Source: Cyanobium sp. PCC 7001
GTDB taxonomy: Bacteria; Cyanobacteriota; Cyanobacteriia; PCC-6307; Cyanobiaceae
DNA length: 64,000 bases
Direction: 5' to 3'
Assembly: GCF_000155635.1 (NCBI RefSeq)
Contig: NZ_DS990556.1
Coordinates: 2,738,607-2,802,606 of the forward strand
The translations under genes were made by a program, and so were the position numbers. A model generated the notes under the pieces. It was not told the origin of the DNA and did no database searches. It saw only the letters and a list, made by a program, of their open reading frames with translations. Below are positions 22,262-32,030 of the stretch, in pieces; position 1 is the stretch's first letter, and each line of letters opens with the position of its first letter.

Positions 22262-24771
22262 GCCAGGGCCTCCCGATCAGCGCCTGGAATCGGCTGCCAG
22301 CCGGTGTGGGTGGCCCAGAGGGCCCAGATCGCCATGGCGCGCAGGTAGTGGCAGGCGCGGAAGGTGTTCACCGCCGTGATCGCTTCGGGGGTGCGGAACT
22401 GCAGGCCCCCCCCATACACCTGGTGCACGACGGCGCCCGTGATCGCCAGGGCCGTGTCCGTCTCCCCCATCAGCCGGTAATAGGCCGCCAGGCCGAAGTT
22501 GATGCCGGTCCACACCTCCAGCGGATGGGTGCCGTCGGGATCCAGCGGTGTGCCGTCGCGGCGCAGGCCGTTGGCCACGCCCAGCGAACCGCCCTGAAAT
22601 CCTTCGAAGCAGGCCTCGCGGATCGCCCGCAGGGCACTGCGGGCCCGTTCCTCCGCCACCACCGGCGGCAGCTCCAGCAGGCGGGCGTAGAAGTCGCCGC
22701 AGAGCTGGTCGGCCATCACCACCGGGGTGCCGCTGTCCGCATCGATGTTGTAGTACTCCCCGTTCCAGAGCAACCGGTCGAAGTTGGCGCGCGACTGCTC
22801 CAGCCAGCTGCTGAAGTCCCGCTGCTGGCTGGAGGTGTCCAGGCCCAGCTCCAGCTGCAGCCGCTGGCCCATGGCCAGCGCCGCCTCCAGGGCCGCGATC
22901 CAGAGGGCGCCGCAGTAGGCGCTCACGCCCTTCAGGGGCCAGTCATCGAAGGTCTGGTCGGGGGCACCGCCGTTGTCCGGCAGGCCATCGCTGTTGGCAT
23001 CGAAGCCCTTGAGGTAGCGCAGGGCCTCCACCGCCGCCGGCCAGCAGTCCGCCAGGAAGCGCAGGTCCTCGCCGGTGGGGGCGAGCCGGAAGGTGCGCCA
23101 CACCTGCAGCACGAAGTCGCTGGCCAGGTCCTTCCAGAGGTTGCAGTCCTGGTAGGCCGTGTAGTTGGTGGCGTCCCAGGGCCGCTCGTTGGGGGCGCCG
23201 AGGTCGTGGGGGGTGGCGCCGGCCACCTTGCGCGGGGCCTCCACCCGGCCCTTGCCCTGGGTGAAGTACCAGCCGATGGGCCGCGGCGTGGGATCGGCGG
23301 CGGGGATGGCCCGGGCGAAGCTGCGCAGCACGGCCTTGTCGAGTTCGGGCCAGAGCTGCAGCAGGGCGAAGGAGCCGTACAGCCGCACATCGAGGCTTTC
23401 GTACCAGGCGTAGTCGAGGCACTCCAGCACCCCGAAGCGCCCCACCGGATCCTCGGGGCTGGCGGCGGTCCAGAGGGTGCCGCCGGAGGCCAGGTCGTAG
23501 AGCTCGTTGAACAGGGCCATCCGCAGGGGTTCGGGCAGGTCGGTGCGCTCCAGCACCGGTTGCTGCCAGGCCGCGATCTGCTCCCGCCAGCTGGGCCACG
23601 ACCCCAGAGCCTCGGCGGCGATGGCCGCGGCGTTGGTGCCGTCGGCGCCGAAGTGGTCGGTGTAGCGCCGCAGGGCCCGGCTGCCGGTGGCGAAGGCGGT
23701 CACGGGCAGGTCCCAGCTGATCACCAGGGGGATGTCGATCGAGGCGCCCGGCTCCAGCCGCAGCTGCACGGCCAGGGCGGCACTGGCCGGGTCGTTCGCC
23801 CCGCTGTGGCGGTCATTGTTGCTGTCGGGTATGGAGCCGTCGCGCGCGAACGATTCCCACAGCTCGGCTCCGTCGCCGGCCGGATTCCAGCGGCTGCAGC
23901 GGTGGATGCGCAGCCCGGGATGGCGCGCCTCCAGGCCGGCATCGGTGGCGATGCACCACTGGCCCTGCCCCTCGGCGATGGGGTCGGAGATCGGCCCCTC
24001 CAGCAGGACCCCCTTGAGCGGGCCGTCGTCCACCCAGCGGTTGCGCTGCCCCTCGCTGCGGCCGATGGCGGGCACGTAGTTGTGCTCGGGGCTGCCGTCG
24101 TCGCGGAAGTGCACGGCGGCGGCGGGATCGGTGTTGGTGAACCAGCCCGTGGTGTTGCGCCAGCTCAGCAGCAGCGAGAGCTCAAGGGGCCGGCGGGTGG
24201 GGTTGCTGAGGCTCCAGGTGAACACCGCCACCGGATAGCTGCTGCGCTCGTAGTCGCCCGGCAGGATCGGGCTGAAGGCCTCGCAGCCCACCCGGGCGCT
24301 GAACACGCCGCTGAAGCTGGTCCAGCTGAGGGGGTAGCGGGCCGCGTAGGTGCCGGTGCTCGTGTCTGCGGTGCTGGCGGGGTACCAGCTCCAGGCGCTG
24401 AGGGGCGGGCCGGCGTCCGGCCGGGAGGCATCGGCCTCGGGGGCCACGGCGAGGGCATGGGCGCGGCTGCCGTTGCCGTCGCGCTCGAACAGGGCGAACT
24501 GGCAGTCGGGCAGCGTGCCGAACCAGTGCTCACCCCCGTCGAGATTCCAGAGGTTGAAGCTGCCGTCGGGGGCGCGGCCGATGCAGCCGGCCCCGAAGCC
24601 GCCCAGCGGCATGCCGTGGTTGGGGCCGTCATCGAGATTGCTGGCGTAGCGCACCGTGTACGGCTGCTCCCAGCCGAGGCCGAACGGCCGTGACCAGCTG
24701 GCCGGTGGCGTGGCGGCGGACCCCCGGTCCTGCAGCAGGCTCTTGAGCGCGGACAGTCCGAGGGGAGCCAT
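22258..24771 (-). CDS. GH116 beta-glucosidase (GBA2-like)
   Basis: An 837-residue protein related to the non-lysosomal glucosylceramidase GBA2. The N-terminal beta domain starts with the family hallmark GMPLGGFGAGCIGRAPDGSF (~55). The C-terminal (alpha/alpha)6 domain (~380-830) has LFNELYDLASGGTLW (~422, probable nucleophile Glu) and DGLPDNGGAPDQTFDDWPL (~600, probable acid/base Asp). There is no signal peptide or membrane helix, so it is probably cytosolic. The natural substrate in cyanobacteria is not known to me; glucosyl lipids or sterol-like glucosides are possibilities. First gene of the DUF3122-ribD transcript. Confidence 0.92.
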   Translation of the reverse strand: MAPLGLSALKSLLQDRGSAATPPASWSRPFGLGWEQPYTVRYASNLDDGPNHGMPLGGFGAGCIGRAPDGSFNLWNLDGGEHWFGTLPDCQFALFERDGNGSRAHALAVAPEADASRPDAGPPLSAWSWYPASTADTSTGTYAARYPLSWTSFSGVFSARVGCEAFSPILPGDYERSSYPVAVFTWSLSNPTRRPLELSLLLSWRNTTGWFTNTDPAAAVHFRDDGSPEHNYVPAIGRSEGQRNRWVDDGPLKGVLLEGPISDPIAEGQGQWCIATDAGLEARHPGLRIHRCSRWNPAGDGAELWESFARDGSIPDSNNDRHSGANDPASAALAVQLRLEPGASIDIPLVISWDLPVTAFATGSRALRRYTDHFGADGTNAAAIAAEALGSWPSWREQIAAWQQPVLERTDLPEPLRMALFNELYDLASGGTLWTAASPEDPVGRFGVLECLDYAWYESLDVRLYGSFALLQLWPELDKAVLRSFARAIPAADPTPRPIGWYFTQGKGRVEAPRKVAGATPHDLGAPNERPWDATNYTAYQDCNLWKDLASDFVLQVWRTFRLAPTGEDLRFLADCWPAAVEALRYLKGFDANSDGLPDNGGAPDQTFDDWPLKGVSAYCGALWIAALEAALAMGQRLQLELGLDTSSQQRDFSSWLEQSRANFDRLLWNGEYYNIDADSGTPVVMADQLCGDFYARLLELPPVVAEERARSALRAIREACFEGFQGGSLGVANGLRRDGTPLDPDGTHPLEVWTGINFGLAAYYRLMGETDTALAITGAVVHQVYGGGLQFRTPEAITAVNTFRACHYLRAMAIWALWATHTGWQPIPGADREALA

Positions 24772-24827
24772 GGAGCCGTGGGAAGTGGCGCCAGCTTGTC
24801 AGAAACGGCCCGACGGGGATGGCCTGC

Positions 24828-25058
24828 TCACAGCGGACTCCCGGGTCCGGAGGCTTCCTGGTCGATCAGGGCATCGAGGGTCACGGCGGTGCGCACCAGC
24901 GCCTGGTAGCGCTGCAGCACCCGGCGGTTGCGCTCCAGCCAGCTGGCGGCTTCCGCCGGGTTGACGGCGGCGCCGTCGCCATCGAGCAGGTCCAGATCGT
25001 TCTGCCGCTGCACCAGGGCAAGCACGAGTTCGTGGAGACGCTGGCGGCGATCGCTCAC
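24828..25058 (-). CDS. Small conserved-looking helical protein
   Basis: A 76-residue, highly charged, all-helical protein (RQRLHELVLALVQRQNDLDL, then EAASWLERNRRVLQRYQALV). I recognise no named domain; its composition and the gap it fills between two divergent genes support it as real. It contains no Cys and no membrane segment. Divergent from cobL with a 26-bp gap, so the two promoters would overlap. Confidence 0.6.
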   Translation of the reverse strand: MSDRRQRLHELVLALVQRQNDLDLLDGDGAAVNPAEAASWLERNRRVLQRYQALVRTAVTLDALIDQEASGPGSPL

Positions 25059-25084
25059 GGCGGTGGGGAACGCGGCTCAGCATC

Positions 25085-26374
25085 ATGGCTTCAGTGCAGG
25101 AAACCCCGCTGACCACGACCGGCGGCTGGATCGATGTGGTGGGCTGCGATGCCGCCGGTTTCGAGGCCCTGGCCCCGGAGCGCCGGGCCCTGCTGGAGCA
25201 GGCCGGGCTGCTGGCGGCCCCCCGACGCCTGCTGGAGCCGCTCGCGGCGGCGTTTCCGGCGGCCTGCTGCGTGCCCACCGATCGACCGGCCGCCCTGCTG
25301 CCCCGCTTGAGCCAGGCCCTGGCGGCCGGCGAGCGGGCCGTGGTGCTGGCCAGCGGTGATCCCCTCTGGTTCGGCATCGGCCGGATGCTGCTGCAGGAGC
25401 TGGGGCGGGAGGCCCTGCGCTTCCATCCCGCCCCCGCCAGCCTGCAGCTGGCCTTCGCCCGGCTGGGCCGCCCCTGGCAGGACGCCAGCTGGATCAGCCT
25501 GCACGGCCGCGATCCCGGGCCGCTGGCCGCTGCGCTGCAGAAACGCCCCTCGGCCCTGGCGGTGCTCACCGATCCCGGCCGCGGCGGCGCCGATGCGGTG
25601 CGGCGGATCCTGCGGGCCTCGGGCCTGGAGGCGGCCTATGCCCTCTGGCTGTGCGAGCGGCTGGGTCATCCCCGCGAGCGGGTGCAGCGGCTCGCCCCCC
25701 AGGCCCCGCTTCCAGCCGATCTCGACCCCCTGCACCTGGTGCTGCTGATCGCTGAGCCGCCACCGCCGCCCGATCCGGCCGTGCTGCCGCTGTTCGGGCT
25801 GCCCGATGGGGTCTTCCTGCAGCATGCCGATCGCCCCGGGCTGATGACCAAACGGGAGGTGCGGGTGCAGCTGCTGGCCGATCTGGCCCTGCCGGAGCGC
25901 GGTGTGCTCTGGGATGTGGGGGCGGGGGTGGGATCGATCGGCCTGGAGGCCCTGCGGCTCAGGCCGGGGCTGCGGCTCTGGGCCGTGGAGAGCCGCGGCG
26001 GCTCCAGGGCTGTGATCAGCGCCAATGCCGAGCGGCTGGGGGTGCGGCCCGCGGCCGTGCTGGAGGGCCGGGCCCCGGAGGTGCTGGCGGAGTTGCCCGA
26101 TCCGGACCGGGTGCTCCTGGGGGGCGGCGGCCGGGACCGGCTCGCCATCCTCGCGGCCGTGCTGCCGCGGCTGCGGCCGGGTGGCGTGGTGGTGGTTCCC
26201 CTGGCCACGGTGGAGGGCCTCGCCGAGCTGCGGCCCCTGCTGGAGCAGGCCGGGCTGGGGGTGGCGGTGGGTCAGCACCAGAGTTGGCGGGGCGCTCCCC
26301 TGGCGGACGGCACCCGCCTGGCCCCGATGAACCCGGTGCTGGTGCTCAGGGGTGAGCGCCCTGCGGCGGGCTGA
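25085..26374 (+). CDS. cobL: Precorrin-6Y C5,15-methyltransferase (CbiET/CobL)
   Basis: A 429-residue fusion acting late in corrin ring formation. The N-terminal CbiE domain (~12-210) methylates C5 and C15: WIDVVGCDAAGFEAL, VVLASGDPLWFGIGR, FHPAPASLQLAFARLG. The C-terminal CbiT domain (~240-425) performs the decarboxylating methylation: TKREVRVQLLADLAL, then the SAM-binding WDVGAGVGSIGLEAL (~274). With cobQ at 54.8 kb it indicates de novo cobamide synthesis. Its last 29 bases overlap the convergent DUF192 gene. Confidence 0.95.
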   Translation: MASVQETPLTTTGGWIDVVGCDAAGFEALAPERRALLEQAGLLAAPRRLLEPLAAAFPAACCVPTDRPAALLPRLSQALAAGERAVVLASGDPLWFGIGRMLLQELGREALRFHPAPASLQLAFARLGRPWQDASWISLHGRDPGPLAAALQKRPSALAVLTDPGRGGADAVRRILRASGLEAAYALWLCERLGHPRERVQRLAPQAPLPADLDPLHLVLLIAEPPPPPDPAVLPLFGLPDGVFLQHADRPGLMTKREVRVQLLADLALPERGVLWDVGAGVGSIGLEALRLRPGLRLWAVESRGGSRAVISANAERLGVRPAAVLEGRAPEVLAELPDPDRVLLGGGGRDRLAILAAVLPRLRPGGVVVVPLATVEGLAELRPLLEQAGLGVAVGQHQSWRGAPLADGTRLAPMNPVLVLRGERPAAG

Positions 26375-26867
26375 TCTGGAGCGGCTCGATCACCACCGGC
26401 GTGCCCACGGCGATCCCCTGGGCCGCCCCCTGGCCCGCAGCCAGTTCCAGCACCCCCTCCACCCGCTGGGCCGGGCCGTAACTGGGGCAGGGAAGATGCG
26501 GGCAGGGCTGGGCGGCCGTCTCGATCGCCACCACGCGGCCTCCGGCCACGAACAGCATGTCGAGCGGTTCGGGGGTGCGGTGCATCCAGAACCGCGCCAC
26601 CGTGGGCCTCGGGAAAGGGAACCACATGCCCCGCAATGGTGGCAGCGCCGGCCGCAGCTGCAGACCCTTGGCCTGCTCATGGGGCTCATCCGCCACCTCC
26701 AGGGCGATGCAACGCCCGGGCTCCGGGCACCAGCGGGCCTCCAGGGGCAGCCACTGGGGCGGCGGCTGGCGTGACGGCGGGGGGTCGGCCAGGGCCACGG
26801 CCCCGCCCGTGAGCCCCAGGCCGAGCAGGGCAGCCGCCAGCCGGTGCCGATGCAGGGCGTGGGGCAT
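26346..26867 (-). CDS. DUF192 exported protein
   Basis: A 173-residue protein with a signal peptide (LAAALLGLGLTGGAVALADP, cleavage ~28) and a DUF192 domain: EVADEPHEQAKGLQLRP, LRGMWFPFPRP, FWMHRTPEPLDMLFVAGGRVV and the final VLELAAGQGAAQGIAVGTPV. These are conserved for the family; function is unknown. Start ATG overlaps the stop of the response-regulator gene by one base (TGATG). An insertion PCPHLPCPSYG carries two Cys between the core strands. Confidence 0.9.
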   Translation of the reverse strand: MPHALHRHRLAAALLGLGLTGGAVALADPPPSRQPPPQWLPLEARWCPEPGRCIALEVADEPHEQAKGLQLRPALPPLRGMWFPFPRPTVARFWMHRTPEPLDMLFVAGGRVVAIETAAQPCPHLPCPSYGPAQRVEGVLELAAGQGAAQGIAVGTPVVIEPLQISPPQGAHP

Positions 26868-27535
26868 CAGCCGCGGCTCTCCAGGGGGGGCAGGCGCTCG
26901 CTCAGGCAGTAGCCCTGGCCCCGCACCGTCTGGATCAGCCGCCGTTCGCCCCCCTCCTCCAGTTTCTGGCGCAGGTAGCGCACGTACACCTCGATCACGT
27001 TGCTGCTGGTGGCCTGGCGGTCGTCCCACACCTGCCTGAGGATCTGCTCGCGGCTCACCACGGTGCCGCGCCGCTCCAGCAGCAGCAGCAGCAGCTGGTA
27101 TTCCCGGGCGGTGAGCGCCACGGCACGGTTGCCGCGCCGCACCTGGCGGGTGGTGGGGTTGAGGGTGAGATCCGCCAACTGCAGGAGCTGGATGGGCACC
27201 GCCAGATTGCGGCTGAGCCCGAGCTGCAGCCGCAGCCGCATCAGCAGATCGCTGGGCCCGAGGCTGGAGAGCCAGAAGTCATCAGCGCCGGAGCTGAGGC
27301 AGTGGGCCCGGGCTTCCACGGTGTCGTCCCGCACATCCAGCAGCAGCGGCGTGGCCCCGAAGCGGCGCCGCAGTTCCGGGATGCGCTCCTCCTGGCAGGC
27401 CGAGAGCACCACCACATCGGGGGGGGGCGTCTCCTGCCCGGTGTCCTGCCAGAGGGCATAGCCCGAGGCCCGCAGCCGGGCGGCGAGGGCTTCCGGCTCC
27501 GGCCCGAGCAGCCACACCAACCCCGCCGGCGTCAT
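26867..27535 (-). CDS. Atypical OmpR-type response regulator
   Basis: A 222-residue protein with an N-terminal receiver-like domain (~1-110) and a C-terminal winged-helix DNA-binding domain (~125-215: [51 protein letters not shown]). The receiver lacks the key phosphorylation residues: the N-terminal acidic pair is replaced ([10 protein letters not shown]), the phospho-acceptor position reads [10 protein letters not shown], and the Lys of the usual LTKPF is replaced (FWLSSLGP). It therefore probably works without phosphorylation. It is coupled to nadK upstream (ATGA) and DUF192 downstream (TGATG). Confidence 0.88.
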   Translation of the reverse strand: MTPAGLVWLLGPEPEALAARLRASGYALWQDTGQETPPPDVVVLSACQEERIPELRRRFGATPLLLDVRDDTVEARAHCLSSGADDFWLSSLGPSDLLMRLRLQLGLSRNLAVPIQLLQLADLTLNPTTRQVRRGNRAVALTAREYQLLLLLLERRGTVVSREQILRQVWDDRQATSSNVIEVYVRYLRQKLEEGGERRLIQTVRGQGYCLSERLPPLESRG

Positions 27536-28449
27536 GGCATCGCTCCGTTGCCGGGTTTGGCCACGTGGGGCAGGCCCCAGCCCAGTTTGTTGCGCAGCAC
27601 CTGGAAGAATTCGTGGTCGTTGAGCCGCACGAAGCGCACCGGATGGTCGCTGCGGCGGATCAGCACCCGGTCCTCCGGCCAGATGTAACAGCCGGCGCTG
27701 CCGTCCACCACCATCATCAGCCGCTCCGGGGTGGCGGGGAACACGGTCACCGGTTCGCGGTCGCTGAACACCAGGGCACGGGAGGCCAGGGAGTGGGGGG
27801 CGATCGGCGTCAGCTGCAGCACCGGGCAATCGGGCGTGATCACCGGTCCGCCGGCGCTGAGGGCATAGGCGGTGGAGCCGGTGGGGGTGGAGAGGATCAC
27901 CCCGTCGGCGGCGATGTCCACCGGGGCGTGGCGGCCGATGGCGATCTCGAAATGGCACATGGAGGTGAGCGGCTCGCGGTGCAGGGCCATCTCGTTGAGA
28001 CAGAGCACCTCCCAGCGCCGCTGCTCGCTGCGCAGCACGCTCACCACCAGCAAGGTGCGCTCCTCCACGCTCCACTCCCCGCGGATCACCTGCTCGAGGG
28101 CCGCGTCCAGCTGGTGCAGGTAGGCCTCGGCCAGAAACCCCAGGTGGCCGGTGTTGATCGTGAGGATCGGCACCCCGATCGGTGCGGTCTGGCGGGCGGC
28201 GGAGAGCACGGTGCCGTCACCGCCGAGCACGATCGCCAGCTCCAGTTCCTCGGTGAAGGTGCTGGGCACGCAGGCGGCGTAGCCCTTGGCCCGCAGGTGC
28301 TGGTCAGGGTTGGCGAAGCCCACCATGCCCCCGGAGCTGCTCACCCGCACCACGGCGCGCCCATGGGCCTCGAGGCGGCACTGGATGGCGTCGGCGGTGG
28401 AGACGGCCAGGTCCTTGCCGTCGTTCACGATCAGTCCGACACAGGGCAC
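27532..28449 (-). CDS. nadK: NAD kinase
   Basis: A 305-residue ATP-NAD kinase that supplies NADP. The family GGDGT motif is at ~75 ([14 protein letters not shown]), the NE motif in LNEMALHRE (~153) and the [16 protein letters not shown] loop (~185), all intact. Start chosen as GTG ([15 protein letters not shown]) at 28449 because it begins the conserved strand; upstream sequence is not part of the family. Cyanobacteria usually have two NAD kinases; this appears to be the type with YAACVP insert. Overlaps the response regulator by 4 bp. Confidence 0.94.
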   Translation of the reverse strand: MPCVGLIVNDGKDLAVSTADAIQCRLEAHGRAVVRVSSSGGMVGFANPDQHLRAKGYAACVPSTFTEELELAIVLGGDGTVLSAARQTAPIGVPILTINTGHLGFLAEAYLHQLDAALEQVIRGEWSVEERTLLVVSVLRSEQRRWEVLCLNEMALHREPLTSMCHFEIAIGRHAPVDIAADGVILSTPTGSTAYALSAGGPVITPDCPVLQLTPIAPHSLASRALVFSDREPVTVFPATPERLMMVVDGSAGCYIWPEDRVLIRRSDHPVRFVRLNDHEFFQVLRNKLGWGLPHVAKPGNGAMP

Positions 28450-28517
28450 CGATCGAGGGGCAGGGGGCCCTTGGAGTTTATGGGGCGCCCCCGGAAGCCT
28501 CCGGCCTCGCGGTCCGC

Positions 28518-29546
28518 TCAGAACTGTTCGAGGAAGCGCAGATCGCTGGTGTAGAGCCGGCGGATGTCGTCGATGCCGTGGCGCACCATGCAGAACCGCT
28601 CCACCCCGAGGCCGGCCGCAAAGCCGCTCCAGCGCTCCGGATCCAGTCCCATCTCCTGCAACACGGCCGGATCGACCATGCCGCAGCCCATCACCTCCAG
28701 CCAGCGGCCGCGCCACTGCACATCCACCTCGGCACTGGGCTCGGTGAAGGGGAAGTAGCTGGCCCGGAAGCGCACCGGCAGATCGCCGAAGAACCGCTGC
28801 AGGAAGGTGGTCACGGTGCCGCGCAGATGGGTGAAGTCGAGCCCCTCGTCGATCGCCAGCACCTCCACCTGGTGGAACACCGGCGAGTGGGTGGCATCCA
28901 CCGCGTCCCGGCGGTACACCCGCCCCGGAGCGATCACCCGCACCGGCGGCGGGTTGTTCTCCAGGTGGCGGATCTGCACCGGTGAGGTGTGGGTGCGCAG
29001 CAGCCGGCCGTCCTCCAGATAGAAGGTGTCCTGCATGTCCCGGGCCGGATGGTGCTCGGGGATGTTCAGGGCCGTGAAGTTGTAGTAGTCGGTCTCGATC
29101 TCGGGGCCCTCCGACACCCGGTAGCCGAGGCCGCAGAAGATGTCCACGATCTCCTCGGTGGTGCTGATCAGGGGGTGGCGGCGGCCCGGCGGCACGTAGC
29201 TGCAGGGAGCTGTGACATCCAGCGTTTCGGCGGCGATCCGGGCGGCCATGGCGGCGCCCTTCACGGCCGCCAGTCGCTCGGCCAGCAGACCCTGCACCTG
29301 CTCCTTGAGCACATTGGCCCGCTGGCCGATCACCGGCCGGTCGGGGCCCGGCAGCTTGCCCATGGCGCCGAGCACGGCCGAGAGGCGGCCCTTCTTGCCC
29401 AGCAGCCCCACCCGCAGCTCCTCGAGCTCCGTGGCGGTGGCCGCGGCGGCGATGGCGGCGGCGGCCTCGGCCTCGAGGGCTTCGAGCTGGCCGGCGAGCT
29501 GCTCCAGGGTGAGGGGGCTGGACCCCGTGGGGGAGGCGGCGCTCAT
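28518..29546 (-). CDS. pheS: Phenylalanyl-tRNA synthetase alpha subunit
   Basis: A 342-residue alpha chain of the tetrameric synthetase. The N-terminal coiled coil (~15-100) is Ala/Glu-rich. The class II catalytic core has [19 protein letters not shown], motif 2 [38 protein letters not shown] and motif 3 [21 protein letters not shown] at 29546 was preferred to a frame starting eight codons earlier. Divergent from surE with a 59-bp gap. Confidence 0.96.
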   Translation of the reverse strand: MSAASPTGSSPLTLEQLAGQLEALEAEAAAAIAAAATATELEELRVGLLGKKGRLSAVLGAMGKLPGPDRPVIGQRANVLKEQVQGLLAERLAAVKGAAMAARIAAETLDVTAPCSYVPPGRRHPLISTTEEIVDIFCGLGYRVSEGPEIETDYYNFTALNIPEHHPARDMQDTFYLEDGRLLRTHTSPVQIRHLENNPPPVRVIAPGRVYRRDAVDATHSPVFHQVEVLAIDEGLDFTHLRGTVTTFLQRFFGDLPVRFRASYFPFTEPSAEVDVQWRGRWLEVMGCGMVDPAVLQEMGLDPERWSGFAAGLGVERFCMVRHGIDDIRRLYTSDLRFLEQF

Positions 29547-29605
29547 CGCGGTCGCGGCTGCGGAGGGCAAGGGGGAGACTGTACGGAGCAGACCCCGGCG
29601 TGCCG

Positions 29606-30397
29606 ATGGCCCCCCTGAAGATCCTGATCAGCAACGACGACGGGGTCTTCGCCGGCGGCATCCGCACCCTGGCCAACGCCGCCCTGGCCCGCGGCCACGA
29701 CGTGACGGTGGTGTGCCCGGATCAGGAGCGATCCGCCACCGGCCATGGCCTCACCCTGCAGACGCCGATCCGGGCCGAGCGGGCCGATGAACTCTTCGAC
29801 GACGGCGTGACGGCCTGGGCCTGCAGCGGCACCCCCAGCGACTGCGTCAAGCTCGCCCTCTTCTCCCTGCTCGACACCTGGCCGGATCTGGTGCTCTCCG
29901 GCATCAACCATGGCCCCAACCTGGGCACCGACGTGCTCTATTCCGGCACCGTGAGCGCGGCGATGGAGGGCACGATCGAGGGATTGCCGTCGCTGGCGGT
30001 GAGCAGCGCCGACTTCCAGTGGCGCCAGTTCGTTCCCGCCGCCGGCATCGCCCTGGATGTGGCCGAGCAGATGCTGGAGGCGGGCTGGCCGGCGGGGATG
30101 CTGCTCAACCTCAACGTGCCGCCGCTGCCGGCCGAGAGCATCGGCGAGCTGCGCTGGTGCCGCACGGCGGTGCGCCGCTACACCGACCAGTTCGACCGGC
30201 GGGTGGATCCGCGGGGGCGCACCTACTACTGGCTGGCCGGTGAGGTGGCGAACGATCTGGAGGCCAAGGTGGCCGGCCCGGCCGACTGGCCCGTGGACGT
30301 GGCCCACGTGCATGGCGGCGGGGTGGCGCTCACGCCGCTGCAGCCGGAGCTGTTCTGGCGCGGCGCCTGCCGCGATCTGCCTCAGCTGGTTCTGTAG
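29606..30397 (+). CDS. surE: 5'/3'-nucleotidase SurE
   Basis: A 263-residue survival protein that dephosphorylates nucleoside monophosphates. The metal site is in [14 protein letters not shown] (~6-19); other conserved elements are [24 protein letters not shown], and [25 protein letters not shown] at 29606 was chosen over a GTG two codons upstream. The 3' end overlaps the convergent DUF3611 gene by 16 bp. Confidence 0.95.
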   Translation: MAPLKILISNDDGVFAGGIRTLANAALARGHDVTVVCPDQERSATGHGLTLQTPIRAERADELFDDGVTAWACSGTPSDCVKLALFSLLDTWPDLVLSGINHGPNLGTDVLYSGTVSAAMEGTIEGLPSLAVSSADFQWRQFVPAAGIALDVAEQMLEAGWPAGMLLNLNVPPLPAESIGELRWCRTAVRRYTDQFDRRVDPRGRTYYWLAGEVANDLEAKVAGPADWPVDVAHVHGGGVALTPLQPELFWRGACRDLPQLVL

Positions 30398-30963
30398 ATC
30401 CGCTGCAGCAGCCACAGGCTGATGGCCAGCCCGATCAGGTGGGCGAACAGCACCTGGGTGTTGCCCAGCACCGAGAACATCTCGATCGAGGTGATCGGCA
30501 GGCCGATCACCCGTCCGCCGGTGCCGGGCTGGGACTGGATCTGGGCACCGAAGAACCCCGGCACCTGCTGGGAGGCCTGCACGAACAGGCTGCCGGCCAT
30601 GGCCTGGTAGCCCACGGCCGCCAGGGTGAGTCCCGCCAGGTCGGCCAGCAGACCCCGCTTCACCAGCCGGGCGGTTTCCCCCCGGCTCGGGCGCACGGGG
30701 CTGGCCAGGGCACGGCCGCAGCGCACCACCAGCCAGCTCTGCCACAGGCACCAGAGCAGCAGCAGGAACGAGAGGGTGGTGAGGGAGATGCCCGGCCCCA
30801 GCCCCAGGGCCCGGGAGGAGTTGGCGGCCAGGCGCCCGCCGATGTTGTTGAACACCAGCACGCCCACCACCACCACCGCCAGCACCAGCTGGATCCAGAA
30901 GCGCACCCAGCCCAGACGCCGCAGCGCCGCCGAGATCAGCTGCAGATCGAGGCGGTCGGCCAT
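30382..30963 (-). CDS. DUF3611 membrane protein
   Basis: A 193-residue protein with four membrane helices (~22-42, 60-80, ~105-125 and 165-185). The [19 protein letters not shown] start, [19 protein letters not shown] and the closing [20 protein letters not shown] are typical of DUF3611 proteins of cyanobacteria and chloroplasts, whose function is unknown. Start is the ATG before DRLDLQLI. Divergent from ribF with a 32-bp gap. Confidence 0.88.
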   Translation of the reverse strand: MADRLDLQLISAALRRLGWVRFWIQLVLAVVVVGVLVFNNIGGRLAANSSRALGLGPGISLTTLSFLLLLWCLWQSWLVVRCGRALASPVRPSRGETARLVKRGLLADLAGLTLAAVGYQAMAGSLFVQASQQVPGFFGAQIQSQPGTGGRVIGLPITSIEMFSVLGNTQVLFAHLIGLAISLWLLQRIYRTS

Positions 30964-30995
30964 GGCGGCGGCGTGAACGACCCCCCAAAGGTGCC

Positions 30996-32030
30996 ATGGG
31001 AAGATCGCCCAGGCCCGCACCGGCGTTGGGATCTGTCGCGTTGATTCCCCTGCGAACACCCCAGGAGGCCCAGCGCCCCACCGCCATCGCCCTCGGCAGT
31101 TTCGATGGTCTGCATCGCGGCCACCGGCGCGTGATCGCGGCGGTCACCGAGCCCGCGGTGGCGGACGGGGTGCCGCTGGTGCCCACGGTGGTGAGCTTCT
31201 GGCCCCATCCCCGCGAGGTGCTGCACGGCGAACCGCGGTTGCGGCTCGATCTGCCCAGCGAAAAACTGGAGCTGCTCGAACCGCTCGGCGTCCGCCAGCT
31301 GGTGCTGGTGCCCTTCGACAGGCAGCTGGCGGCGCTGGATCCTGAGGCCTTCGTGGACCGGGTGCTGGTGAACCAGCTCGACAGCCGCCGGATCGCGGTG
31401 GGCACCAATTTCCGCTTCGGAGTGAACCGTCAGGGCGACACCGGCACCCTGGTGGCGCTGGCGGCCGCCCGGGGGATCGAGGTGGCCGTGGTGCCGATGC
31501 TCACCGATGGGGAGGAACGGCTCAGCAGCAGCCGCATCCGGCGGGCCCTGGCGGCGGGAGATCTGCTGGAGGCCGAGCGGCTGCTGCAGCGTCCCTACCG
31601 CTTCCGCGGCGCGGTGGTGCAGGGTCGGGGTCTGGGTCGTCAGCTGGGCTGGCCCACCGCCAATCTTCAGGTGGACGGCCGCAAGTTCCTGCCGATGGAA
31701 GGGGTGTACGCCGCCCGGGCCCAGGTGGATGCGGCTGGACCCTGGTTGCCGGCGGTGATGAACCTCGGCCCCCAGCCCACCGTGGATCCCCTCGCCCCCT
31801 CCGCCGTGGAGGTGCATCTGCTGGACCGCAATCTGGAGCTCCATGGCCGCCAGCTCCAGGTGGAGCCGGTGGCGTTGCTGCGCCGTCAGCAGCGCTTCGA
31901 TGGCGTGGAGGCCCTGAGCGCGCAGATCGCCAGGGATGCGGCGCGGGCGCGCTGCCTAACCGCCGGGGTAGGCGTGGGTGAGGCCCCAGGCCATGAACGT
32001 GGCGATGCCCCCGAGCAGCAGAATCCCTGA
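30996..32030 (+). CDS. ribF: Bifunctional riboflavin kinase/FMN adenylyltransferase
   Basis: A 344-residue enzyme making FMN and FAD. The adenylyltransferase domain has GSFDGLHRGH (~34-43), FWPHPREVL and GTNFRFG; SSSRIRRALAAGD links to the kinase domain (~200-310) with GRGLGRQLGWPTANL and GVYAARAQV, LHLLDRNLELHG-type end. Conserved sequence ends near IARDAARA (~318). The last ~25 residues are unlike the family and run over a small gene on the other strand (31956-32072), so the normal stop seems to have been lost. The first ~15 residues are also non-conserved and the start is uncertain. Confidence 0.94.
   Translation: MGRSPRPAPALGSVALIPLRTPQEAQRPTAIALGSFDGLHRGHRRVIAAVTEPAVADGVPLVPTVVSFWPHPREVLHGEPRLRLDLPSEKLELLEPLGVRQLVLVPFDRQLAALDPEAFVDRVLVNQLDSRRIAVGTNFRFGVNRQGDTGTLVALAAARGIEVAVVPMLTDGEERLSSSRIRRALAAGDLLEAERLLQRPYRFRGAVVQGRGLGRQLGWPTANLQVDGRKFLPMEGVYAARAQVDAAGPWLPAVMNLGPQPTVDPLAPSAVEVHLLDRNLELHGRQLQVEPVALLRRQQRFDGVEALSAQIARDAARARCLTAGVGVGEAPGHERGDAPEQQNP

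Noticed and set aside
20524-24693. 1389-codon plus-strand open frame opposite mscS, ribD, DUF3122 and GH116
   Set aside because: Low-complexity Gly/His/Gln-rich translation antisense to four real genes; a GC-content artefact.
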